Of a stretch of DNA of 5,084 nt, positions 1 through 4,577 are shown in pieces (position 1 is the stretch's first letter; each line of letters opens with the position of its first letter). Source of the DNA: an uncultured Ilumatobacter sp. Its GTDB lineage: Bacteria; Actinomycetota; Acidimicrobiia; Acidimicrobiales; Ilumatobacteraceae. Below the pieces are notes generated by a model. The model was not told the origin of the DNA, did not search any database, and saw nothing but the letters and a program-made list of their open reading frames with translations. The stretch covers positions 1-5,084 of the forward strand of contig CALAHA010000070.1 of the NCBI GenBank assembly GCA_937891565.1. Reading direction: 5' to 3'. The position numbers and the translations under genes are program-made.

Positions 1-1139
1 CCCATGACAACACCTTGCACACGCAATTGGGCGAACAGTTCAACGAGACCTTCACCGGAACACACCGCAACAACAGCCGTGGTGACGGGCGTCAGCCCGC
101 CCCCGGCCTTGGTGATGCTGGCGTTGGTTGTACCGCCGGTCATCGCTGCTTCGCGTTTGGCGTGTTCTTCGTCGACCTCCTCGAAGAGGTCGGTCACACG
201 AATCTGCTTCGGGCGGCCGCCAAGGTCGAGCGGCACCTCAATCGCTGCACCGATGTCATTGGTGTGGACGTGGCAGTTCCAGATCCCGTCGCCACCGACG
301 ACGACGATCGAGTCCCCGATTGCACCCCAACCCTGCTTGAAGGCATCGATCTGCTCATCGGCGAGATCCATCAAATACATCACTTCGTAGCGCTGGTCGG
401 CCACGTCCACTTCGTCAGCGCCGCCGATTTTGGTGCTGCCCGATCGCTGCGCCGGTTGGTCGAATGCTGCTGCGACAGCCCCGCCGGTGCCGTCGTCTTC
501 TTCGGGTTCGGGAAGCGCTTCACCATCGACCACGTGGAGGGCCGAATCGAGCAGCAGCAGGAATCCGGCACCGCCAGCATCGACGACGCCGGCGTCTTTC
601 AAGACCGCCAATTGCTCCGGCGTGTTCGCCAACGCAATTCGGCCTGCGGCCTGCGCTGCACGCACGACTTCAACAAGCGACCCACCTGCATCGGCCGCCT
701 CTTTTGCTCCGTCGGCGCTCAGTCGAACCACCGTGAGAATCGTTCCTTCGATCGGCTTCAGCACGGCTTGGTAGGCACCGGTTGCTGCAGCCTGTAGCGC
801 TTCGGCAAACTTCGCACCGCTGACGGGCGCCTGCGTCTTGAGCGTCGTGGCAATGCCGCGCATGATCTGGCTCAAGATCACACCACTGTTGCCACGGGCC
901 CCCATGAGCGAGCCGTGACTGATCGCATCGCACGTGGCATCAAGGTCGTCAGGATCGGTTCCGTCCATCTCGGCAACAACGGCGTCGAGCGTGCGCGCCA
1001 TGTTCGTGCCAGTGTCGCCATCAGGGACCGGGTACACGTTCAACCGGTTCAAACCGCCCGCATGAGCCCTGACGGCATCTCGGAAGGTTCGAACCGTGTC
1101 GCGCAGTGCTTCGGTGTTCAACCGTTCAAGTGTTGGCAC
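1..1139 (-). CDS. DAK2-domain / FakA-like (YloV family) protein, 3' end cut by window
   Basis: The first 379 residues are visible. The family core is the N-terminal DhaL-type nucleotide-binding domain of dihydroxyacetone kinases. FakA, the best-known member, phosphorylates fatty acids held by a FakB carrier in the cytoplasm; that reaction is not shown for this protein. Seen: NVYPVPDGDTGTNM at residues 34-47, whose Asp40 and Asp42 should bind Mg-ATP; GARGNSGVILSQ at 80-91; EGTILTVVR at 131-139; a DAGVVDAGGAGF block ending at 193; then an acidic linker and a middle domain with GDSIVVVGGD from 275 and HVHTND at 290-295. Relatives run to about 530-560 residues, so roughly the last third is outside. 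The start is GTG: an in-frame TGA lies upstream and no ATG lies between. There is no Shine-Dalgarno. It is divergent from rpmB, a pairing I recall from other Actinobacteria, where recG often follows the DAK2 gene. Family sure, substrate unknown. Confidence 0.93.
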   Translation of the reverse strand, partial: MPTLERLNTEALRDTVRTFRDAVRAHAGGLNRLNVYPVPDGDTGTNMARTLDAVVAEMDGTDPDDLDATCDAISHGSLMGARGNSGVILSQIMRGIATTLKTQAPVSGAKFAEALQAAATGAYQAVLKPIEGTILTVVRLSADGAKEAADAGGSLVEVVRAAQAAGRIALANTPEQLAVLKDAGVVDAGGAGFLLLLDSALHVVDGEALPEPEEDDGTGGAVAAAFDQPAQRSGSTKIGGADEVDVADQRYEVMYLMDLADEQIDAFKQGWGAIGDSIVVVGGDGIWNCHVHTNDIGAAIEVPLDLGGRPKQIRVTDLFEEVDEEHAKREAAMTGGTTNASITKAGGGLTPVTTAVVAVCSGEGLVELFAQLRVQGVVM

Positions 1140-1147
1140 GACGAAAC

Positions 1148-1153
1148 AGGTTA
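1148..1153 (-). promoter_or_regulatory. Candidate -10 box for the DAK2 gene (leaderless)
   Basis: On the minus strand this reads TAACCT and fits the actinobacterial -10 pattern TAnnnT. Its last base is separated by 8 nt from the GTG start at 1139, so transcription would begin at or within a base or two of the start codon. No -35 box sits at the usual distance; a TTGACT at 1183-1178 is 24 nt away. That TTGACT instead pairs at 17 nt with the weaker box CAACCT (1160-1155), an alternative promoter. Inferred from sequence only. Confidence 0.35.
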
Positions 1154-1201
1154 GAGGTTGTGTGGAAAATGGCCTTCAGTCAAGCGAAGCTTCTGAGCAA
1201 G

Positions 1202-1229
1202 TTGCGGTCCGCAGTTGTGTTGGTAGCCT
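1202..1229 (+). promoter_or_regulatory. Candidate promoter of rpmB
   Basis: TTGCGG at 1202-1207 and TAGCCT at 1224-1229 are separated by 16 nt. The second matches TAnnnT, the first only partly matches TTGACA. It would give a leader of about 65 nt before rpmB. This is the best pair I can see in the 162-nt divergent gap, but short matches like this arise by chance. Confidence 0.28.
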
Positions 1230-1290
1230 CACATGGCTGTTTCAGGCACCAGCGTGCTCTGAACAAATCTGACTTGAAGCGAATCGTCGC

Positions 1291-1295
1291 AGGAG
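1291..1295 (+). promoter_or_regulatory. Shine-Dalgarno site of rpmB
   Basis: AGGAG lies 6 nt before the ATG at 1302. It is a near-ideal site, unlike those of rplU, the DAK2 gene and the cold-shock-like gene, which lack one. It fixes the rpmB start. Confidence 0.8.
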
Positions 1296-1301
1296 AATCC
1301 A

Positions 1302-1493
1302 ATGGCATCTAAGTGTGAATCGTGTGGCAAGGGCCCGTCATGGGGCATGGCTGTGTCGCACTCGCACCGTCGTACAAAGCGACGCTGGAACCCGAACATC
1401 CAGCGCGTTCGTACGCTGGCGAACGGTACAACCAAGCGTCTGAACGTCTGCACCGGCTGCATTAAGTCCGGCAAGATCGTCAAGGCCGGCTGA
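1302..1493 (+). CDS. rpmB: 50S ribosomal protein L28 (bL28), zinc-ribbon form
   Basis: Complete 63-residue protein of the large ribosomal subunit. It starts MASKCESCGKGPSWG and carries the L28 hallmarks: SHSHRRTKRRWNPNIQRVR (residues 19-37), then a C-terminal NVCTGCIKSGKI. Two CxxC pairs (Cys5/Cys8 and Cys50/Cys53) make this the zinc-binding C+ type. Many bacteria also hold a cysteine-free paralogue that is derepressed by the Zur regulator when zinc is short; that is family knowledge, and no second copy is visible here. The start is set by AGGAG 6 nt upstream. The gene is divergent from the DAK2 gene and is followed after 22 nt by a small cold-shock-like gene in the same direction, with no strong terminator between, so the two are probably co-transcribed. 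Confidence 0.97.
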   Translation: MASKCESCGKGPSWGMAVSHSHRRTKRRWNPNIQRVRTLANGTTKRLNVCTGCIKSGKIVKAG

Positions 1494-1509
1494 AGCCGAG
1501 CCTTCGGTT
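1487..1509 (+). other. Two overlapping small hairpins between rpmB and the next gene
   Basis: CGGC-TGAA-GCCG (1487-1498) places the rpmB stop codon in its loop. A second stem, AGCCGA-GCCT-TCGGTT (1494-1509, one G-T pair), shares bases 1494-1498, so both cannot form fully at once. No T-run follows, so it is not a standard terminator. The second stem ends 6 nt before the next start codon, where a Shine-Dalgarno would normally sit. The stems are short and any role is speculative. Confidence 0.25.
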
Positions 1510-1515
1510 CATCTC

Positions 1516-1737
1516 ATGCAGGGCGTCATCAAGGCTTACGACCCCACAACCGGGGACGGTCTTGTCATGTGCGACACCGACCTCAATGATTACGAGCTTG
1601 CTGGCAACGCGCTGGCGGGCTCGATCTTTCGCATGGTGCGTCAAGGCCAGCGCGTCATTTTCGAACTCGACGATGCCGGCCGGGCTACCAAGCTCAGCCT
1701 CGGCTCCGAGATCGATATGAAGACCCCCGGCCACTAA
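1516..1737 (+). CDS. Small cold-shock-domain-like protein
   Basis: Complete 73-residue protein. Its layout follows the five-strand CspA barrel: GVIKAYDPTTGDGLV (residues 3-17) for strands 1 and 2, a DTDLNDYEL stretch (20-28), then SIFRMVRQGQRVIFELDDAGRATKLSL (in the range 36-62), where GQRV-F matches the cold-shock strand 4 signature. Canonical members bind single-stranded RNA or DNA through aromatics in RNP1 (KGFGFI) and RNP2 (VFVHF). Here the matching segments read GDGLVM and DYELAG, so most of those aromatics are missing and RNA binding is uncertain. The tail EIDMKTPGH is outside the fold. ATG 1516 is the only start; no other start codon lies in frame between it and the rpmB stop, and there is no Shine-Dalgarno, so translation may depend on ribosomes finishing rpmB 22 nt upstream. 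The fold is a sequence-pattern call; the function is unknown. Confidence 0.8.
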   Translation: MQGVIKAYDPTTGDGLVMCDTDLNDYELAGNALAGSIFRMVRQGQRVIFELDDAGRATKLSLGSEIDMKTPGH

Positions 1738-1776
1738 GACGCCACTCAGACGCCCCCCCTGCGACATTCGCTTACA

Positions 1777-1792
1777 CATCGCTCGCGCGATG
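1777..1792 (+). terminator. Possible weak terminator after the cold-shock-like gene
   Basis: CATCGC-TCGC-GCGATG forms a perfect 6-bp stem with a 4-nt loop, 39 nt past the stop codon. No T-run follows. Actinobacteria do use hairpins lacking a U-tract, but this stem is short and could be chance. Confidence 0.28.
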
Positions 1793-1812
1793 ATCAGGCG
1801 GTCGGGCACTAC

Positions 1813-1850
1813 TGATCTGTCCTGGTGATCTGTCCTGGTGATCTTCTGTC
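1813..1850 (+). repeat. 13-bp tandem repeat, 2 copies plus a partial third
   Basis: TGATCTGTCCTGG occurs exactly at 1813-1825 and 1826-1838. TGATCTTCTGTC follows at 1839-1850 as a degenerate third unit. A 13-bp period is close to, but not a multiple of, the helical turn. It lies about 150-185 nt before the pckG start, so it could be an upstream regulator site or a slippage product. Confidence 0.8.
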
Positions 1851-1917
1851 AAGCCCATATCGCTTTTCGTGATGAGGTATTCGCACATCAGATATTGCGC
1901 TCTAACCAAGCTGCCCA

Positions 1918-1948
1918 TTGCCTACGGGGCCTCCTCTTCGCCTATCGT
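1918..1948 (+). promoter_or_regulatory. Weak candidate promoter of pckG
   Basis: TTGCCT (1918-1923) and TATCGT (1943-1948, fits TAnnnT) are 19 nt apart. Transcription would begin near 1955, inside the 10-bp tandem repeat, leaving a leader of about 45 nt. The -35 match and the spacing are both imperfect, so this is a guess. Confidence 0.22.
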
Positions 1949-1951
1949 CGG

Positions 1952-1971
1952 TTTCGAACACTTTCGAACAC
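1952..1971 (+). repeat. Perfect 10-bp tandem repeat in the pckG leader
   Basis: TTTCGAACAC occurs twice without a gap, at 1952-1961 and 1962-1971, each holding the palindrome TTCGAA. The 10-bp period would put both copies on the same face of the helix, as expected for paired operator half-sites. It lies 27 nt before the pckG start. No regulator is identified. Confidence 0.75.
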
Positions 1972-1986
1972 AAGCGCCGCATGATC

Positions 1987-1992
1987 GGGGAG
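1987..1992 (+). promoter_or_regulatory. Shine-Dalgarno site that decides the pckG start
   Basis: GGGGAG lies 6 nt before the ATG at 1999. It selects that codon over the in-frame ATG at 1981 and TTG at 1918, neither of which has a comparable site. Confidence 0.75.
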
Positions 1993-1998
1993 CAACGA

Positions 1999-3786
1999 AT
2001 GAGTGGAACGACCAGTAATCAACGTCTCAAGGACTGGGTCGGCGAGTGGGCCGCCATCATGCAGCCGGCCGACATCTATTGGTGCGACGGTTCCGCCGAC
2101 GAATACGAGCGTCTCTGCCAGCAATTGGTCGATAGCGGAACGTTCACGAAGCTCGACGAGGCGAAGCGCCCGAACAGCTACTGGGCGCACTCAGATCCCG
2201 GCGACGTTGCCCGCGTCGAAGACCGGACGTTCATCTGCTCGGCCACGGAAATAGAAGCTGGCCCGAACAATAACTGGCGCGACCCGGCCGAAATGCGCGC
2301 TGAAATGCGCCGCCTTTACACCGGTTGCATGAAGGGTCGCACGATGTACGTCGTGCCGTTCTCCATGGGCCCGCTCGGTTCGCCGATCGCTCACATTGGC
2401 GTGCAGCTCACCGATTCCGCTTACGTCGCCACGAACATGCGCATCATGACGCGCATGGGTCAAGGCGCGCTCGACGCACTTGGTGACGACCAGTGGGTGC
2501 CTTGCCTCCACTCCGTCGGCGCACCGCTTGCTGATGGCCAGGCTGACGTCCCTTGGCCCTGCGATGCCGAAAACAAGTACATCGTCCACTTTCCCGACAC
2601 CCGCGAGATCATGTCGTATGGCTCCGGCTACGGCGGCAATGCGCTGCTCGGCAAAAAGTGTTTTGCACTTCGTATCGCTTCAGTCATGGCACGTGACGAT
2701 GGCTGGCTCGCCGAGCACATGCTCATCTTGAAGCTCACCAACCCGCAGGGGGAGTCGAAGTACATCGCCGCCGCCTTCCCGTCAGCCTGCGGCAAGACCA
2801 ACCTCGCAATGCTCGTCCCGACGATCCCCGGCTGGAAGGCCGAGACCATCGGCGACGACATCTGCTGGATGAAGATCGGCGACGACGGCCGGCTTTACGC
2901 CATCAACCCCGAAGCTGGCTTCTTCGGCGTCGCACCCGGCACCAGCAACAAGACAAACCTCAACGCCATGGAGACACTCTGGGGGAACTGCATCTACACC
3001 AACACGGCACTCACCGACGACGGTGATGTCTGGTGGGAGGAGATGACCGACACTCCCCCGGCGCGTGCCACCGACTGGCGCGGTAACCCCTGGAACCCTG
3101 AAGTCACAACGCCTGCTGCACACCCGAACGCCCGCTTCACTGCACCGGCATCGCAGTGCCCGTCCGCCGCTCCCGAGTGGGAAGATCCGGCTGGCGTGCC
3201 GATCTCAGCAATCCTCTTCGGCGGCCGCCGCCGTACCACGGTGCCGCTCGTGACCGAAGCCAACGACTGGGATCATGGCGTGTTCCTCGGCTCGATCATG
3301 GCCTCTGAAAAGACCGCTGCGGCCGAAGGCGTACAGGGCGAACTTCGCTTCGATCCGATGGCCATGCTGCCGTTCTGTGGCTACAACTACGGCGACTACT
3401 TCGCCCACTGGCTCTCGATGAAGGATCGCACCGACGTGGCGGATCTGCCGAAAATCTTCTTCGTCAACTGGTTCCGTCGCGACGAAGACGGTCGATTCTT
3501 GTGGCCTGGATTCGGTGAAAACAGCCGGGTACTCAAGTGGATCTTCGAGCGAATCGACGGCACCGTCGATGCCATCGACTCACCGATCGGCAAGCTCCCA
3601 GTTCCTGATCAGCTCGACCTCTCAGGTCTCGACATCAATCAGGCTGATCTCGACACACTGCTCGCCGTCGATACCGAGGGATGGAAGGGCGCAGTGTCTC
3701 AGATCCGCGAGCACTTCGACCGTTTCGGCGACCGACTTCCGGCCGAGTTGAACGCCGCAGTCGACCAGCTCGAAGCAGCCCTGTAA
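1999..3786 (+). CDS. pckG: Phosphoenolpyruvate carboxykinase, GTP-dependent
   Basis: Complete enzyme of 595 residues, the usual size for the GTP class (about 600). In the cytoplasm it interconverts oxaloacetate plus GTP with PEP, CO2 and GDP, the entry step of gluconeogenesis, and needs Mn2+ or Mg2+. Seen in order: YWCDGS near the N terminus; GSGYGGNALLGKKC (208-221) with a metal-binding Lys; the P-loop FPSACGKTN (260-268) with the family's reactive Cys264 and Lys266; GDDICWM (285-291) with a metal-binding Asp; GGRRRTTVPLV (408-418); PFCGYNYGDYF (458-468); and FFVNWFR from 487 with WPGFGEN (502-508), which form the guanine pocket and mark it as GTP- not ATP-dependent. No key residue is missing. 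It stands alone: a non-coding region with two tandem repeats upstream, a strong terminator 11 nt downstream. Carbon-source control is likely, but no known site was recognised. Confidence 0.97.
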   Translation: MSGTTSNQRLKDWVGEWAAIMQPADIYWCDGSADEYERLCQQLVDSGTFTKLDEAKRPNSYWAHSDPGDVARVEDRTFICSATEIEAGPNNNWRDPAEMRAEMRRLYTGCMKGRTMYVVPFSMGPLGSPIAHIGVQLTDSAYVATNMRIMTRMGQGALDALGDDQWVPCLHSVGAPLADGQADVPWPCDAENKYIVHFPDTREIMSYGSGYGGNALLGKKCFALRIASVMARDDGWLAEHMLILKLTNPQGESKYIAAAFPSACGKTNLAMLVPTIPGWKAETIGDDICWMKIGDDGRLYAINPEAGFFGVAPGTSNKTNLNAMETLWGNCIYTNTALTDDGDVWWEEMTDTPPARATDWRGNPWNPEVTTPAAHPNARFTAPASQCPSAAPEWEDPAGVPISAILFGGRRRTTVPLVTEANDWDHGVFLGSIMASEKTAAAEGVQGELRFDPMAMLPFCGYNYGDYFAHWLSMKDRTDVADLPKIFFVNWFRRDEDGRFLWPGFGENSRVLKWIFERIDGTVDAIDSPIGKLPVPDQLDLSGLDINQADLDTLLAVDTEGWKGAVSQIREHFDRFGDRLPAELNAAVDQLEAAL

Positions 3787-3797
3787 CCACGCAAACG

Positions 3798-3839
3798 GCC
3801 CAGTCACACTGTGCCTGGCACAGTGTGACTGGGCTTTTT
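3798..3839 (+). terminator. Rho-independent terminator of pckG
   Basis: A perfect 17-bp inverted repeat (3798-3814 with 3818-3834, starting GCCCAGTCAC) encloses a 3-nt CTG loop and runs straight into TTTTT at 3835-3839. It starts 11 nt after the pckG stop. It may also act on transcripts from the opposite side, since the minus strand continues CGTTTGCGT after the stem. Confidence 0.93.
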
Positions 3840-3853
3840 CGCGTCAGGCTGAA

Positions 3854-3886
3854 AACGACAAAGGCCGGGCCTTGCGGCCCGGCCTT
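3854..3886 (-). terminator. Rho-independent terminator of rplU-rpmA
   Basis: AAGGCCGGGCC (3861-3871) and GGCCCGGCCTT (3876-3886) form a perfect 11-bp GC-rich stem with a 4-nt loop. Read on the minus strand it is followed by TGTCGTTTT, a moderate T-rich tail. It begins 19 nt after the rpmA stop, so it ends that operon facing pckG. Confidence 0.88.
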
Positions 3887-3905
3887 CAATCAGATCGAAT
3901 TGTGT

Positions 3906-4160
3906 TCAGTTGCCGGGGACAACCGAGACAGCCTTGCGGCCTCGGTGGTTACCGAACTGCACGACGCCATCAGCGAGTGCGAACAGTGAGTCGTCTTTGG
4001 CCTTACCGACGTTTGTGCCGGGGTGGAATCGAGTTCCACGCTGACGAACAATGATGGCTCCGGTGCGAATATCTTCGCCACCGAAGACCTTCACGCCGAG
4101 GCGCTGTGCGTTGGAATCACGGCCGTTGCGGGTTGAACCGCCGCCCTTTGTCTTTGACAT
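3906..4160 (-). CDS. rpmA: 50S ribosomal protein L27 (bL27)
   Basis: Complete 84-residue protein whose N-terminal arm reaches the peptidyl-transferase centre of the large subunit. Seen: KGGGSTRNGRDSNAQRLGVK (residues 5-24), then GAIIVRQRGTRFHPG and DDSLFALADGVVQF, all hallmarks of the family. The protein begins MSKTKGGGS, so there is no cleavable N-terminal extension like that of Firmicutes L27. It lies 16 nt after the rplU stop on the same strand. The only Shine-Dalgarno-like string, AAAGGG, overlaps the rplU stop codon (TAAAGGG) and is 12 nt from the ATG, a little far, which suggests translation linked to rplU. A terminator follows; the usual next gene, obg, is absent here. Confidence 0.97.
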   Translation of the reverse strand: MSKTKGGGSTRNGRDSNAQRLGVKVFGGEDIRTGAIIVRQRGTRFHPGTNVGKAKDDSLFALADGVVQFGNHRGRKAVSVVPGN

Positions 4161-4176
4161 GAGAAGTCAGCGCCCT

Positions 4177-4491
4177 TTAGTTGGGGAATTTGATGGACAT
4201 AATTTCGACCACGTCATACTTCTGACGATGGCCGTAACGACGATGGTTGTTGGTGCGGCGTTTAAAGGTAAAGCCGTTGATCTTCGGACCCGCTGCGCGG
4301 CCGACGATCTTGGCGGTGACTGAAGCTCCTACGAGCTCGTCGGCCGTTGCCAGCACAGTGTCGCCGTCGACGAGCATGACGGGGGTGAGCGACACTTCGC
4401 TACCTTCGTCTGCGCCGAGCAGTTCGAGCTGCACTCGCTGGCCTTCAGCCACTTTTTCCTGCTTGCCGCCTGAGGCGATTACTGCGTACAT
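4177..4491 (-). CDS. rplU: 50S ribosomal protein L21 (bL21)
   Basis: Complete 104-residue protein that binds 23S rRNA in the large subunit. The N terminus MYAVIASGGKQEKVAEGQRV and the C-terminal basic stretch FTFKRRTNNHRRYGHRQKY (residues 74-92) are the family signatures, and the length is typical. The ATG at 4491 matches the family start exactly. No Shine-Dalgarno lies before it, and the gap to the upstream metallo-beta-lactamase-like gene is 66 nt, enough for its own promoter. First gene of a two-gene operon with rpmA. Confidence 0.97.
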   Translation of the reverse strand: MYAVIASGGKQEKVAEGQRVQLELLGADEGSEVSLTPVMLVDGDTVLATADELVGASVTAKIVGRAAGPKINGFTFKRRTNNHRRYGHRQKYDVVEIMSIKFPN

Positions 4492-4502
4492 AGCGATAGA
4501 CG

Positions 4503-4508
4503 ATGATA
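4503..4508 (-). promoter_or_regulatory. Candidate -10 box for rplU-rpmA
   Basis: On the minus strand this reads TATCAT, matching TAnnnT, 11 nt before the rplU ATG. Transcription would begin only a few bases before the start codon, which fits the missing Shine-Dalgarno. No -35 box is recognisable at the normal spacing. Confidence 0.35.
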
Positions 4509-4556
4509 ACGGCTCATTGGCGAGAATGCTCCCGCCACGCTCAGGCTTCCGTGCTC

Positions 4557-4577
4557 CTCAGTCTGCACCGGACTGAG
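4557..4577 (-). other. Small hairpin over the stop codon of the metallo-beta-lactamase-like gene
   Basis: CTCAGTC (4557-4563) and GACTGAG (4571-4577) form a perfect 7-bp stem with a 7-nt loop, including the TGA stop. No T-run follows on the minus strand, so termination here would be weak at best and some read-through into rplU is possible. Confidence 0.3.

Larger units (their letters stand above)
1738..1998. other. Non-coding stretch upstream of pckG
   Basis: These 261 bases hold no credible gene. They contain a 6-bp hairpin (1777-1792), a 13-bp tandem repeat (1813-1850), a weak promoter candidate (1918-1948) and a 10-bp tandem repeat (1952-1971). The pckG reading frame is open back to a TTG at 1918, but the translated segment does not resemble PEP carboxykinase. 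Confidence 0.6.

Noticed and set aside
15..797. Long plus-strand open frame of 260 codons
   Set aside because: It lies opposite the DAK2 gene, whose minus-strand frame carries clear family motifs. The plus-strand translation has biased, low-complexity composition and no recognisable domain.
1106..1312. Plus-strand frame spanning the divergent gap before rpmB
   Set aside because: It overlaps the start of the DAK2 gene and the rpmB start, has no Shine-Dalgarno, and the product resembles nothing I recognise.
1952..1971. SOS box (LexA site) before pckG, suggested by the TCGAAC motif
   Set aside because: The actinobacterial SOS box is TCGAAC-N4-GTTCGA. Here the arms are in tandem, the spacing is 2 nt too short for an inverted pair, and the key G is a T.
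1918..1998. Extended pckG start at TTG 1918 (or ATG 1981)
   Set aside because: The added residues do not resemble PEP carboxykinase, no Shine-Dalgarno precedes them, and GGGGAG stands 6 nt before ATG 1999, which gives a normal-length protein.
2191..2589. Minus-strand open frames inside pckG
   Set aside because: They are antisense shadows in a GC-rich gene with an intact PEP carboxykinase frame on the other strand.
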